Assembly: GCF_004000825.1 (NCBI RefSeq)
Contig: NZ_BILZ01000038.1
Span: 1 to 58,090 of the forward strand
From: Paenibacillus kobensis NBRC 15729
GTDB lineage: Bacteria > Bacillota > Bacilli > Paenibacillales > Paenibacillaceae
Length of the DNA: 58,090 nt
Direction of reading: 5' to 3'
Below are positions 1 to 8,658 of the stretch, in pieces. The notes below the pieces were generated by a model. That model was not told the DNA's origin, searched no databases, and saw only the letters and a program-made list of their open reading frames with translations. A program made the translations under genes and the position numbers. The stretch's first letter is position 1, and the number at the start of each line of letters is the position of its first letter.

Positions 1-1
1 T

Positions 2-529
2 GGACCGTTCCCGCCGCCTAGACCGCCGTTCCCGCCGGGGCCGTTCCCGCCGCCTAGACCGCCTTTCCCGCCGGGGCCTATACCGATACCGATCCCAATT
101 CCAGTGCCGATACCGCCGGGACCGGGGCCAATACCGATACCGAATGCAGTAACGGTACTGATCAACGGAGGCCGGGTGTTCCCGAACGTCACGCAGGCGT
201 ATACCATTCCTTTCTTTCAAGGAATGACGATCGCTCAAGCGCTGCGGAGTACCGGTGCAGTAACGATCAACTTCAACGGCCAGATTACATCGGTTGGAGG
301 CATTCCGATTACAGACGGCATAACGTACACGCTTATTCTGAACGGACGGCCGATTCCGTCCACTCTGGTGAACGCTCCATTGCAGCGCGGCGACTCTGTC
401 GAGCTTGAGCTGCAATTCCGGCCGCCGCTGCGCGACGAGGACGAAGTCATATACAACGGCGTACCGGAAATTCAATATGAGGGAGACCGGAGCGTCATTA
501 TAGCGGACGATTACGAGAACAGCGACTAA
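2..529 (+). CDS. Proline-rich repeat protein, 3' part
   Basis: The frame is open to the left edge, so the gene starts outside the window; the GTG at 104 is internal and unlikely to be the start. The visible 175 residues begin with two copies of a 12-residue repeat (GPFPPRPPFPPG, encoded by 36-bp repeats at 2-37 and 38-73), then an Ile-Pro/Gly-Pro stretch. A globular C-terminal part of about 120 residues follows (VTVLINGG, then VELELQF) and an acidic tail. Its pattern of short beta strands with 'dG..Y.l.lNGrpi...l...GDsVEL' is reminiscent of ubiquitin-like (DUF4430/SLBB-like) folds, but I do not recognise the family. The proline-rich stalk suggests a surface or spore-exterior protein. That role is inference. 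Confidence 0.7.
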   Translation, partial: GPFPPPRPPFPPGPFPPPRPPFPPGPIPIPIPIPVPIPPGPGPIPIPNAVTVLINGGRVFPNVTQAYTIPFFQGMTIAQALRSTGAVTINFNGQITSVGGIPITDGITYTLILNGRPIPSTLVNAPLQRGDSVELELQFRPPLRDEDEVIYNGVPEIQYEGDRSVIIADDYENSD

Positions 530-557
530 CGACAAGTATAGTTTCACGGTTAAAGCG

Positions 558-599
558 AACTCCCCATGCCGATGATTATTAGGGTATGGGGAGTTTTCA
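558..599 (+). terminator. Rho-independent terminator
   Basis: The inverted repeat AACTCCCCATGCC (558-570) pairs with GGGTATGGGGAGTT (582-595) and is followed by TTTTC. It closes the proline-rich gene, which ends 28 bases upstream. Confidence 0.8.
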
Positions 600-630
600 C
601 TGTATCCGCATGGTCTTCCTGGATTAGTCG

Positions 631-659
631 TTGACCAGCCCAATGACCCATGATATAGT
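631..659 (+). promoter_or_regulatory. Sigma-A-type promoter of FMN reductase gene
   Basis: A -35 box TTGACC (631-636) and a -10 box TATAGT (654-659) are separated by exactly 17 bases. The predicted start near 666 leaves a leader of about 93 bases. A second TATAAT at 671-676 has no good -35 box. Confidence 0.55.
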
Positions 660-758
660 GAACTTATTCATATAATTTCCATCGGAATTAACTGAAATCC
701 AACCATGACAACCTCATCTTATTCGGTGTATTCCGTCCATTTAAGGAGTTGAACAACG

Positions 759-1304
759 GTGTCTAAGGTCGTATTTATTATTGCTACTCCGAATCCCTCG
801 TCCCGTCTGAACGGAATTACGGACTATTTTCACCAAGAGCTCGTTAACCGCGGTATCGATACCGACACGATCTCGGTCACATCCCTTCCCGCAGAGGACT
901 TGATTCTCGCCCGTTGGGACAGCCCTGCCATCGCCGAAGCCAATGCGCTCGTCGAATCGGCGGATGCGGTCGTCATCGCCAGCCCGGTCTACAAAGCGTC
1001 GTACAGCGGCATTCTGAAGACCTACCTCGATCTGCTTCCGCAGAAAGGACTCGTGGACAAAATCGTGGCACCTGTCTTTATCGGCGGCACGATCGCACAT
1101 CTGCTGTCCATCGATTACTCGCTTAAGCCTGTGCTGTCTGCAATCGGCGCGCGGAACTTTATTAGCCCGATCTACGCGACAGACAACCAAGTAGTGCGCA
1201 GCCAAGACCATGCCGCAGCATTCACGCTGGCGGATGAACTGATTGACCGGCTCAACCGCTCGATTGAAGAGCTCGTCTCGGACTTGCGTCTTATTTCCCG
1301 CTAA
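759..1304 (+). CDS. ssuE: NADPH-dependent FMN reductase (SsuE family)
   Basis: This 181-residue flavodoxin-fold protein belongs to the NADPH-dependent FMN reductase family that supplies reduced FMN to two-component monooxygenases such as the SsuD alkanesulfonate enzyme. The FMN phosphate loop is near residues 10-16 (TPNPSSR), and the conserved SPVYKASYSGILKTYLD segment is near residues 75-91. The length fits the family. The start is GTG at 759, 10 bases after AAGGAG (743-748). No monooxygenase or sulfonate transporter is adjacent and the gene stands alone between two terminators, so the electron acceptor is unknown; an azoreductase or quinone-reductase-like role is possible. Confidence 0.85.
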   Translation: MSKVVFIIATPNPSSRLNGITDYFHQELVNRGIDTDTISVTSLPAEDLILARWDSPAIAEANALVESADAVVIASPVYKASYSGILKTYLDLLPQKGLVDKIVAPVFIGGTIAHLLSIDYSLKPVLSAIGARNFISPIYATDNQVVRSQDHAAAFTLADELIDRLNRSIEELVSDLRLISR

Positions 1305-1313
1305 CGAACATAA

Positions 1314-1359
1314 CAAAACCTCCTAGTCAGCGCCCGCGAACTAGGAGGTTTTGTTTTTT
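1314..1359. terminator. Bidirectional terminator between convergent genes
   Basis: A perfect 14-bp inverted repeat, CAAAACCTCCTAGT (1314-1327) and ACTAGGAGGTTTTG (1340-1353), is followed by six T on the plus strand and preceded by an A/C-rich stretch that serves the minus strand. It lies between the FMN reductase gene and the protease gene, and its edge touches the protease stop codon. Confidence 0.85.
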
Positions 1360-2506
1360 AGGATTTGATTTCTTCGCCTTTGCCGCTAAGCAGCTTCAAT
1401 TGGTCGTTCTCATAACCAACCGTATAGACGACCTTATACTTGCTGGTACGCTGCTTTCCGTCCGCGCGCTCCTCCGCCGTAATGAACGCCGTCACTTCCG
1501 CATGATCTTCTTCGGTTACTTTGACATCGACATGGTCGATGGCCACATTTTTCGTCGAAATGTATCCTGCGCGGAATTGCTCATACGTCGTACCCGTCAA
1601 CCATGTGCTTCCGATCAATGAATACGCATATACATAATCGCCGCTGTTCAAGCTGTCGTAGAAATGAGTGACGAGATAGCTGGCCATATCCTCGAACGAT
1701 ACATCGCCCACGCCGCCTTCTTCGAACGTATCCGAATCCATCGCCGTATCCGGCAGCTGCTCCATCGGCGAATCCGACCAGCCCTCGGCGAGCGCCATCA
1801 CTTGGTCCAGCGGGATGCTGAAGCCGATCGAGCCCTGCTCCGCCCCGGCTGAGTTAATGCCGATTACCGCCCCCGTCTCCCGGTCGACAAGCGGTCCTCC
1901 GCTGTTGCCTGGCGCGATAGGGGCCGAGATTTGGTACATATCCTTATACGCGTACGGCTCGATATCGAGTTCCCGTCCTACGCCGCTAATGATGCCCGTT
2001 GTCACTGTATTCTGATAACCTAACGGACTTCCGATAGCAAGCACTTCGTCGCCCAGCTCGCCTCTCTTCTTGCTGTCCAGCGGAAGCGGCTGCGTACCGG
2101 CCAGCTCTGGGACCCGAACGACGGCTACGTCGATATCCGGACTGATTCCGATGACGGTGCCGTCCAGCTCGCGGGCGTCCGATGTTTTCACTCTAACGTG
2201 GTTGGCGCCGACGACGACATGACCGTTCGTAATCAAATCGCCCCGGTCATTGTACAGAAATCCCGACCCGAGCGAGCCATCCTCCGTCTCCAGCATAACG
2301 ACCAGCTTCTGTGTGGCGAAAATAATATCCTTCAGCGGCCGGTCCGCCAAGACCGGCTCCGGCCCGGAAGCTTCAGCCGGCATCGCCAGCAGCGGCTGGC
2401 CCTTCAGGGACGCCGCCGCTTTGCTGTCGATCTGCAGCGCGCCTGCCGCGCCTGCGCACAACACGACAAGGCTGGCGATGAGGCAAATCCACCCTTCTTT
2501 TCTCAT
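1358..2506 (-). CDS. Exported trypsin-like serine protease with C-terminal NTF2-like domain
   Basis: The 382-residue protein starts at ATG 2506 (AGGAG 10 bases upstream); the longer reading from 2590 would overlap the previous gene. An N-terminal hydrophobic segment (about residues 7-23) is a signal peptide or anchor. A chymotrypsin-fold protease domain of the DegP/HtrA type follows, with visible His96 (ITNGHVV), Asp126 (DIDVAVV) and Ser202 (APGNSGGP). There is no PDZ domain. Residues from about 265 onward form an alpha+beta domain resembling the NTF2-like domains of TcaA-type and zinc-ribbon membrane proteins. It lies 13 bases behind a zinc-ribbon membrane protein and is probably cotranscribed with it, so a paired envelope-stress role is plausible but inferred. 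Confidence 0.85.
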   Translation of the reverse strand: MRKEGWICLIASLVVLCAGAAGALQIDSKAAASLKGQPLLAMPAEASGPEPVLADRPLKDIIFATQKLVVMLETEDGSLGSGFLYNDRGDLITNGHVVVGANHVRVKTSDARELDGTVIGISPDIDVAVVRVPELAGTQPLPLDSKKRGELGDEVLAIGSPLGYQNTVTTGIISGVGRELDIEPYAYKDMYQISAPIAPGNSGGPLVDRETGAVIGINSAGAEQGSIGFSIPLDQVMALAEGWSDSPMEQLPDTAMDSDTFEEGGVGDVSFEDMASYLVTHFYDSLNSGDYVYAYSLIGSTWLTGTTYEQFRAGYISTKNVAIDHVDVKVTEEDHAEVTAFITAEERADGKQRTSKYKVVYTVGYENDQLKLLSGKGEEIKS

Positions 2507-2519
2507 TGCATGTCCACTC

Positions 2520-3965
2520 CTAATCCAAATACCAACCGGCTTTATCCACCCGGACTGTTGCTTTCTTATATGCACCGTAATAAATATCATCGATTACCGC
2601 CGTATCTCCCGGCTCTACACTGTCCGGCGTCGCATAGGCTGTACCCGTACCAATCGTGCTGCCGTCCTGATCCAGCAGCGTATACTCCGCATAGACGGAA
2701 TAGATCGTCTTGGTGGCCACATTCAGCAGCTCGATATGAACATGAAGATCGCCGAACTCGTCCAGCGTCGTGTTAAGTGTGCCCGCTTGTACAGCTGCAG
2801 TCCGGTTCTTCAGATCTTCCTCCGCCGCCTTCTGCATCGCATGCTCAATCCGGCTCTGCTCCGCAGCCTCGTACGTTTTCTTCTCCTTGTCGATATGCGT
2901 TTTCATCGCCTGCAATTCCTCATTGTCGGCTGCATACTCCAAGCCTTCTTCGACGACGGCCGTCGCATCGGTATAATCTTTCTTCGCAAGAAGCCGCTCC
3001 GACTCCGCCAGCGCGACATGGACGATTCTTCCTACGATTTGATCATGGACCGCTTCGGCTTCTTCGCTGTTCAACCCATCCGCGACTCGCAGCTTGTCCG
3101 CAAGCTCCGATACGGTTGTAAGCCCGTCCAGTTCCGACTGGATCGACATGACCGTAAGCCGGGTCCGCTGCTCTTGCAAGCCTGCATGAAGAGGCTCGAA
3201 TAGCGGTTCCGTATGCTGATCCAGCTGCCCCTGCGACTCATTCAACAATTTGCCCGCGTCCTCTAGATGCTGCTTCCCGAGCTGATCCGCCGCTTCCGCC
3301 AATTTAGCCTTCAATTCCGCTGCCTCCCGCACAATCGCACGGTCAGCTTGAAGCGCCTCAAATTTCGGCCGCGATTTGATCGCTTGTTCGAGCAGATTGG
3401 CAGCCTTGTCGTAGCTGCCCAGCAGCGCTTGCCGCTTCGCCTCCTCATGCAAGCCTTCGACGCGGTCGTTCTTAAGCTTCTCGAATGAGTAATACCCATA
3501 TAACAAAGCTCCGACCAGCAGAGCCAGTATGAGCGGCACAAGCCATACATAAGCGCTAATGCCCTTTGGTTTGCGCGCCGCTTGATGTGCCGGACTGGTC
3601 AGTTGGTCCTCTGCCTCTGCTGCCTCTCCCTCTTCGAAGTCGGTCTGTGCATATGCCTCATGCTGATGCTCATGCGGAGCACCAGATGCTGCCGCTGCAT
3701 TCGCCTCATGCAAATCCGAAACTTTCCACACCCGGGTTATTTCAAATTCTTCCGTGTCCCACGTCCGATCAGACAACGATTCCATGGCCTGCTCGCCGGA
3801 TACCCGGTTTTCACCCTCCGCCGAAATAGCTGAGTTGGCCGAAGCGGCTGTCTCTTGCTCCGATTGCTCTTCCCATTTATCTTCAAGCACGAGCGGCTTG
3901 CCGCAATAACTGCAAAACCTGCCGTCCTGCTGATGATTCAATTTGCCGCAGTACGTACAATACAC
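2520..3965 (-). CDS. Zinc-ribbon single-pass membrane protein with extracellular FxLYD-like domain
   Basis: A zinc ribbon opens the protein (C3, C6, C18, C21 in the 481-residue reading). An acidic linker, one membrane helix (about 137-162), a long charged helical region resembling TPR or coiled coil (about 165-385), and a C-terminal beta domain follow. In the last part, 'fGDlhVhieLlN' and 'YaeYtLLDqdG' recall FxLYD domains. The ATG at 3974 directly abuts its GTAGGAG; the GTG at 3963-3965 lies 9 bases from that site and is the better start. The topology is cytoplasmic ribbon with extracellular sensor-like domain. It precedes the protease gene by 13 bases. The function is unknown. Confidence 0.8.
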   Translation of the reverse strand: MYCTYCGKLNHQQDGRFCSYCGKPLVLEDKWEEQSEQETAASANSAISAEGENRVSGEQAMESLSDRTWDTEEFEITRVWKVSDLHEANAAAASGAPHEHQHEAYAQTDFEEGEAAEAEDQLTSPAHQAARKPKGISAYVWLVPLILALLVGALLYGYYSFEKLKNDRVEGLHEEAKRQALLGSYDKAANLLEQAIKSRPKFEALQADRAIVREAAELKAKLAEAADQLGKQHLEDAGKLLNESQGQLDQHTEPLFEPLHAGLQEQRTRLTVMSIQSELDGLTTVSELADKLRVADGLNSEEAEAVHDQIVGRIVHVALAESERLLAKKDYTDATAVVEEGLEYAADNEELQAMKTHIDKEKKTYEAAEQSRIEHAMQKAAEEDLKNRTAAVQAGTLNTTLDEFGDLHVHIELLNVATKTIYSVYAEYTLLDQDGSTIGTGTAYATPDSVEPGDTAVIDDIYYGAYKKATVRVDKAGWYLD

Positions 3966-4048
3966 CAAACCCATCTCCTACGTTAAGCAAAATCTATTTA
4001 TCTATCTATGTGCCAGCTGCGTGCCGGTGCAAATCTGTCAACCTACAT

Positions 4049-4076
4049 TTTATATGAATACATGCGTATTATCCAA
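4049..4076 (-). promoter_or_regulatory. Possible promoter of zinc-ribbon/protease operon
   Basis: On the minus strand, TTGGAT (4071-4076) and TATAAA (4049-4054) are separated by 16 bases, about 85 bases ahead of the GTG start. The match is moderate. Confidence 0.35.
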
Positions 4077-4216
4077 CCTAAGATTCTCTAATTTTTCTAA
4101 CCAAATAGTGTGTCTGCTGTCAGGAAAAATGCGTAGGAAGCCGATTGGGGACATCTTCCTATACTACTTGAACCATAGCGGTTACTCTAGCGGCGCTCTC
4201 ACTCGACGCTCTCCAG

Positions 4217-4290
4217 CACTTTAACGACACGGTTTGTGTCGTTACTGCCACTTCCCGGCTCTCTATCGACACGATTTGTGTCGTTAAAAC
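4217..4290. repeat. Two isolated copies of the CGACAC...GTGTCG repeat family
   Basis: AACGACACGGTTTGTGTCGTT (4224-4244) and TCGACACGATTTGTGTCG (4266-4283) are imperfect palindromes 42 bases apart. They share 'GCACTTTAACGACAC...TTTG' with the 52-bp array at 12331-12985. They lie in the 405-base gap between the zinc-ribbon gene and araB, which holds no gene. Confidence 0.6.
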
Positions 4291-4317
4291 AAGCCTCCAG
4301 TACTACTTAAACGCAAG

Positions 4318-4358
4318 AGGCCTCCCGCAAGCGCAAATTGCGCACCTGCAGGAGGCCT
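4318..4358 (-). terminator. Terminator downstream of araB
   Basis: AGGCCTCC (4318-4325) pairs with GGAGGCCT (4351-4358), with an inner GCGCAA/TTGCGC pair. On the minus strand the stem is followed by TCTTGCGTTT, a modest U-tract. Confidence 0.65.
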
Positions 4359-4370
4359 TAATCTAATGAA

Positions 4371-6053
4371 TTAGTGCGACGAAGCCGCAGCCTCTTCCTT
4401 AATTGCTTTCAAACGTTTCATTACATCGTTCGCGCCGCGGCCGAAATAGTCATGCAGCGCGTTATACTCGGCGTACAGCTTCTCGTACACCGCCACGTTA
4501 GCCGGAATCGGCTTGAACGATTCCTCGCGCACGCGCGCCATCTTCTGTGCCGCTTCGACGATGCTGTCATAGCCGCCGTTAGCCGCGCCTGCAGCAACCG
4601 CACCGAACATCGCCGCTCCGAGCGCTGGCGTCTGCTTGGAAGCTGCCACTTTGATCTCGCGGTTCGTCACGTCGGCATAGATTTGCATGAGCAGACGGTT
4701 CTTTTGCGGCAAGCCGCCGCACGCATAAAGCTCATTTACTTCTACGCCGTTGCTGTGGAATGCGTCGACGATCTTACGCGTGCCGAACGCCGTTGCTTCG
4801 AGCAGCGCACGGTAGATTTCCCAAGGCTTCGTCAGCAGCGTCAAGCCGACGATCGTGCCGGTCAAGTCGGTATCGACGAGAACGGAACGGTTGCCGTTCC
4901 ACCAGTCGAGCGCCACGAGTCCGGATTCACCGACGCCTAGCTCAGAGGCCATGCGCTCCAAATAGACATGGATGTTGACGCCTTCCTTATCCGCCTGCTC
5001 CTTCACATATGCCGGCACCGCTTCTTCCACATACCATTCAAAAATATCGCCGACCGCCGATTGGCCCGCCTCATAGCCGAAATATCCCGGAATGATGCCG
5101 TCCTCGACGACGCCGCACATGCCCTCGACTTCCTTCTCCTCCGTGCCAAGCAGCATATGGCAGATCGATGTGCCCATCGCCATGACCAGCTTACCCGGTT
5201 CTACCACACCAACGCCAGGTACTGCTGCATGCGCGTCCACGTTGCCGACCGCAATAGCTGTGCCAGCCGCCAGTCCCATACGTGCTGCCATGTCCGCCGT
5301 CAACTCGCCGGCTTTCGTGCCGAGCGCGACAACGTCTCCGCGCAGCTTCGTCTCCGCCAATTGTTCGAGACGCGGGTCAAGCGCTTTCAAGAACGCTTGG
5401 CTCGGATAGCCTTCTTGCTTGTGCCAAATCGCTTTGTAGCCGGCCGTGCAGCTGTTCCGTACGATATTGCCCGTCATCTCGCCAACGACCCAATCCGTCG
5501 CTTCGACGAATTGATCGGCAAGCTCATAAATGTCCGGCGCCTCGTTCAATATTTGCCAAACCTTCGCCAGCATCCATTCGGACGAAATTTTGCCGCCGTA
5601 ACGAGGCAAGAATCGTTCGCCGCGAGCAGCCGCGATTTCGTTAATACGGTTCGCTTCATCCTGCGCCGCATGATGCTTCCACAGCTTCAGCCAGCTGTGC
5701 GGATTGTCTTTCAGTTCTTCCTTGAAGCACAACGGCGTCCCTTCCGCATCGATCGGCAGCATCGTGCATGCCGTGAAGTCGATGCCAAGACCGATAACGT
5801 CAGCAGGACTTACGCCCGCTTCCTTCATGACAGCAGGGACCGAAGTCTCCAGCACTTCGATATAGTCGGCCGGATGCTGCAGCGCCCAATCGTGTTCCAG
5901 TTTAATGCCAGTTCCAGGCAGCTGTTCGTCAATAACATGATGCCGGTAAGGCGTAACATGCTCCGCGACTTCATGGCCGTTCGACAGATTTACCAGGACG
6001 GCACGGCCGGACTGCGTTCCGTAGTCGACGCCGATTGCGTATTTTGTGCTCAT
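4371..6053 (-). CDS. araB: Ribulokinase
   Basis: AraB phosphorylates L-ribulose to L-ribulose 5-phosphate, the second step of arabinose use. The 560-residue FGGY-family kinase has the N-terminal phosphate loop DYGTQSGR (residues 10-17), the conserved [13 protein letters not shown] segment and a C-terminal nucleotide domain with 'ACGGLPQKN'. Its length matches bacillus AraB. The start at 6053 has AAAGGAG 8 bases upstream. It follows araD by 34 bases and is transcribed with it from the AraR-controlled promoter ahead of araD. The isomerase gene araA is not in this operon, so isomerisation must be encoded elsewhere. Confidence 0.95.
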   Translation of the reverse strand: MSTKYAIGVDYGTQSGRAVLVNLSNGHEVAEHVTPYRHHVIDEQLPGTGIKLEHDWALQHPADYIEVLETSVPAVMKEAGVSPADVIGLGIDFTACTMLPIDAEGTPLCFKEELKDNPHSWLKLWKHHAAQDEANRINEIAAARGERFLPRYGGKISSEWMLAKVWQILNEAPDIYELADQFVEATDWVVGEMTGNIVRNSCTAGYKAIWHKQEGYPSQAFLKALDPRLEQLAETKLRGDVVALGTKAGELTADMAARMGLAAGTAIAVGNVDAHAAVPGVGVVEPGKLVMAMGTSICHMLLGTEEKEVEGMCGVVEDGIIPGYFGYEAGQSAVGDIFEWYVEEAVPAYVKEQADKEGVNIHVYLERMASELGVGESGLVALDWWNGNRSVLVDTDLTGTIVGLTLLTKPWEIYRALLEATAFGTRKIVDAFHSNGVEVNELYACGGLPQKNRLLMQIYADVTNREIKVAASKQTPALGAAMFGAVAAGAANGGYDSIVEAAQKMARVREESFKPIPANVAVYEKLYAEYNALHDYFGRGANDVMKRLKAIKEEAAASSH

Positions 6054-6087
6054 CGCCTAAGCTCCTTTTCTACCAAATGGTTGCGGT

Positions 6088-6783
6088 TTATTTCTGGCCG
6101 TAGTAGGCATTAACGCCATGCTTGCGCAAGTAATGGCGGTCCAGCAAATTCTGATCCATGGGCTGTACATTCGGATTGAGCGCATACGTGTTAAGCGCCA
6201 TCTTAGCGCATTCCTCGAGTACGACCGCGTTGTGAACCGCATCGTGCGGATCTTTGCCCCAGCTGAACGGCGCATGGCTATGAACGAGCACCGAAGGAAC
6301 CCGCGACGGATCAATGCCAGCCTGCTCGAACGTTTCTACGATTACAACACCCGTCTCATGCTCATAGGCGCCTTGGATCTCCGATTGCGTCATCGAACGC
6401 GTGCAAGGTACTTCTCCGTAAAAATAATCGCCGTGCGTCGTTCCGAGCGCCGGCAGCGAACGGCCCGCTTGAGCCCAACTGGTCGCCCAAGGAGAATGGG
6501 TATGCACGACGCCTCCGATCGATTCGAAAGCTTTGTACAGCACGATGTGCGTCGGCGTATCGGATGAAGGGCGAAGATTGCCTTCTACGACATTGCCGTT
6601 CAAGTCGACGACGACCATATGCTCCGGCTTCATTTCCGAATACGGAACGCCGCTTGGCTTAATGACGACAAGTCCGCGCTCACGGTCGATGCCGCTCACG
6701 TTGCCCCAAGTAAACGTAACTAATCCGTATTTCGTAAGCTCGATATTCGCTTCGCATACGGCCTCTTTCAATGCTTCCAACAT
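6088..6783 (-). CDS. araD: L-ribulose-5-phosphate 4-epimerase
   Basis: AraD converts L-ribulose 5-phosphate to D-xylulose 5-phosphate, which enters the pentose phosphate pathway. The 231-residue class II aldolase-like protein carries the Zn-binding histidines of HTHSPWAT and HSHAPF, the phosphate-binding TWGNVSG, and the family's acidic [11 protein letters not shown] region. The start is ATG 6783, with AGGAGG 10 bases upstream; an open frame runs further up to 6984 but covers the promoter and operator and is not coding. It is the first gene of the araD-araB operon. Confidence 0.95.
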   Translation of the reverse strand: MLEALKEAVCEANIELTKYGLVTFTWGNVSGIDRERGLVVIKPSGVPYSEMKPEHMVVVDLNGNVVEGNLRPSSDTPTHIVLYKAFESIGGVVHTHSPWATSWAQAGRSLPALGTTHGDYFYGEVPCTRSMTQSEIQGAYEHETGVVIVETFEQAGIDPSRVPSVLVHSHAPFSWGKDPHDAVHNAVVLEECAKMALNTYALNPNVQPMDQNLLDRHYLRKHGVNAYYGQK

Positions 6784-6837
6784 GAATGCAGCGCCTCCTA
6801 ACTTATACGGACATGCATGAATGATTTCTATGGTTTT

Positions 6838-6866
6838 ATTATAGGTTGTACGTACAAGTATGTCAC
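6838..6866 (-). promoter_or_regulatory. araD-araB promoter with AraR operator in the spacer
   Basis: On the minus strand GTGACA (6861-6866) and a perfect TATAAT (6838-6843) are 17 bases apart. The spacer holds the perfect palindrome TTGTACGTACAA (6846-6857), the core of the AraR operator known from Bacillus. A repressor bound there would block RNA polymerase directly. Confidence 0.85.
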
Positions 6867-6900
6867 GTTTTTTTTCGGCCGGCGTTACCGATAAATCGAA

Positions 6901-6933
6901 GAGGGCAAGGCCGATTTCGTCGTCCTTGCCCTC
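6901..6933 (-). terminator. Probable terminator of araR
   Basis: The perfect 10-bp inverted repeat GAGGGCAAGG (6901-6910) / CCTTGCCCTC (6924-6933) sits between the araR stop codon and the araD promoter. The tail on the minus strand (TTCGATTTATC) is only moderately T-rich. Confidence 0.5.
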
Positions 6934-7003
6934 TCTCCTGTGAACCGTTGACACCTTGCTTATATCCGGATGCTCCTTGGACATTTCTTGCTCAAATCAC
7001 CCT

Positions 7004-7024
7004 GTTCACTGTTCACTGTTCACT
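7004..7024. repeat. Heptamer GTTCACT, three tandem copies
   Basis: Three perfect copies of GTTCACT lie end to end just downstream of araR, in non-coding sequence. Confidence 0.7.
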
Positions 7025-7080
7025 GCTTGCTGCCGCCGTTCAACTGCGTCCACGTTCCCGTCTGCCGCTGCATTGCATGA

Positions 7081-8190
7081 CTAAGCGAGCGGTTTGACAG
7101 ACTCCCTCTCGATCAGCACCGGTTCATATACGATATCGTGCTGCGCTGAGCGGGGAGCCCGCTTGCCGATCAGCTTCATTAGCAACTCGACTGCATCCGT
7201 GCCCATCGTTGTCTTCGGGTGGACAAACGTCGTCAGCTTCACCTCGGTCGCAACCGCCAAGCTCGAGTCGTCATAGCCGATAATCGATAGGTCGTCCGGA
7301 ACAGACAGCCCCCGCTGCCGCACAATATTGAGCAAGCTTACCGCAAGCTCATCGTTGTAGCATACGATCGCGGTCGGCCGTTCCTCCGGTCCGCGGTCCA
7401 GCATACGGTCGAGCGCTTCCAGCGGACGGTTCCCCTTCTCTTCCGTCGAATAACGGATGACCCAATCAGCTGCCACCGGCTGCTTGCGCTCCCGGAACGC
7501 CCGCAGAAACCCACGCATCCGGTGAACCCCTTGGTAATCGTCTGTCTTGAAGAACCCGGCAATTCGCCGGTGGCCGTGACGTAGCAAATACTCGACCGCA
7601 CGGTACCCGCCCAACTCGTCATCCACTCTTAGACACGGCGCATCGACGTCGGAATACCGTTCATTGAGCATGACATACGGAATTTGGCGCGCATCGAGAG
7701 CGAGGAAAAAATCGAAGTTCGGATTCCCTTCCGCGCTTTTCGTCGGCTCAATAATAAGTCCGGCAAGCGGTTCGTGCAGCATCGACTCGAGACTGCCGCG
7801 TTCCCGCGACTTCTCGTTATCCGTGCTGGAGAGCAGAAGCCGGGCGCTATGCTCTCGCAGCGATGCCTCAACCCCTCGTACGATCGTTGGAAAAATGTAA
7901 TCCGATATGTAAGTCGTAATCATCCCGATCGTCATCCCCTGCGGTGCCGGTTTGCGCTCAGCGGCCTGCATATCGGCAACGAACGTTCCTTTGCCTTGCG
8001 TCCGGTATAACCAACCTTCTTGCTCCAAATCGCCAAGCGCCTGCCGGACTGTCTGGCGGCTCATTTCGGATCGACGGGCGATTTCGTTCTCCGAAGGAAG
8101 CCTGTCATGCGGCTTGAATTGAGCCGTTACGATCCAGGTCAAAATTTCTTGCTTCAACTGTATATATTTAGGAACCGACTGGTCCTTCAT
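7081..8190 (-). CDS. araR: Arabinose operon repressor, GntR/LacI chimera
   Basis: AraR represses arabinose genes and releases DNA when L-arabinose binds. The 369-residue protein has an N-terminal GntR winged helix (LPSENEIARRSEMSRQTVRQ, about residues 31-50) joined to a LacI-type periplasmic-binding-like effector domain (IGMITTYISDYIFPTIVRG, then PTAIVCYNDELA and LSIIGYDDS). This fusion is the hallmark of AraR. I chose ATG 8190, which has GAGGTG upstream; ATG 8202 has no ribosome site. An AraR-like half-operator near its own promoter suggests autoregulation. Confidence 0.9.
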   Translation of the reverse strand: MKDQSVPKYIQLKQEILTWIVTAQFKPHDRLPSENEIARRSEMSRQTVRQALGDLEQEGWLYRTQGKGTFVADMQAAERKPAPQGMTIGMITTYISDYIFPTIVRGVEASLREHSARLLLSSTDNEKSRERGSLESMLHEPLAGLIIEPTKSAEGNPNFDFFLALDARQIPYVMLNERYSDVDAPCLRVDDELGGYRAVEYLLRHGHRRIAGFFKTDDYQGVHRMRGFLRAFRERKQPVAADWVIRYSTEEKGNRPLEALDRMLDRGPEERPTAIVCYNDELAVSLLNIVRQRGLSVPDDLSIIGYDDSSLAVATEVKLTTFVHPKTTMGTDAVELLMKLIGKRAPRSAQHDIVYEPVLIERESVKPLA

Positions 8191-8220
8191 TCCGCACCTC
8201 ATTCAGTAAGTTGTCTGTTC

Positions 8221-8254
8221 CGAGTATAACACATGGCTGCACTTGTACGTACCT
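8221..8254 (-). promoter_or_regulatory. araR promoter with AraR-like operator
   Basis: On the minus strand an extended -10 (TGTTATACT, near 8222-8230) lies about 35 bases before araR. TTGTACGTAC (8243-8252), identical to 10 of 12 bases of the araD operator, overlaps the expected -35 zone. This fits weak autorepression. Confidence 0.6.
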
Positions 8255-8276
8255 TAATGCTGGTTTAAAAAGAACA

Positions 8277-8316
8277 AACAGCCGCTCCGAGGTCCGTAGA
8301 CCACGTTGCGGCTGTT
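8277..8316 (-). terminator. Terminator of the copper operon
   Basis: AACAGCCGC (8277-8285) pairs with GCGGCTGTT (8308-8316), with an inner GGTC/GACC stem. On the minus strand it is followed by TGTTCTTTTT. It ends the copZ-copA-...-copZ operon. Confidence 0.8.
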
Positions 8317-8372
8317 GATGTTATGTTACACATAACTTACTGAATGACGCTCCATGCCATTTGTTCCAACGG

Positions 8373-8582
8373 TCAATTCGTTACATCGTAGCCTTGTTCC
8401 TCAATCGCTTCTCGGATTTGCTGGAGCGACAGGCGGCTGTCGTCATACGTTACGTCGACACGACCTTGCTCCAAGCTGACTTTGCCTTGCGCGCCAATCG
8501 GACGCAGCGCATCCTCTACTGCTTTGACGCAATGGCCGCACGACATCCCCGACACTTTAAGCGTTGTTTGTTGTACCGTCAT
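8373..8582 (-). CDS. copZ: Copper chaperone, HMA domain (second copy)
   Basis: This 69-residue protein is a single heavy-metal-associated domain with the Cu(I)-binding loop GMSCGHC (residues 12-18) and the usual C-terminal EEQGYDV. It carries Cu(I) in the cytoplasm to the CopA pump or CsoR. AAGGAGG lies 8 bases before the ATG. It is the last gene of the copper operon; another copZ opens the same operon, so two diverged chaperones flank the pump gene. The two share the GMSC.HC loop and the EEQGYDV end but differ in the middle. Confidence 0.9.
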   Translation of the reverse strand: MTVQQTTLKVSGMSCGHCVKAVEDALRPIGAQGKVSLEQGRVDVTYDDSRLSLQQIREAIEEQGYDVTN

Positions 8583-8658
8583 TTCTTCCGCCTCCTTCGT
8601 TCTCCTGCTCCTGTACCGCTGAATTCTATTATACGCGAGTTGTCTCCGGTTTCGAACC

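Noticed and set aside
4968-6113. Long antisense frame opposite araB
   Set aside because: No recognisable domain and a shadow of a clear FGGY kinase gene.
6784-6984. Upstream extension of araD
   Set aside because: It would translate the promoter, the AraR operator and a terminator; the family N-terminus begins at 6783.
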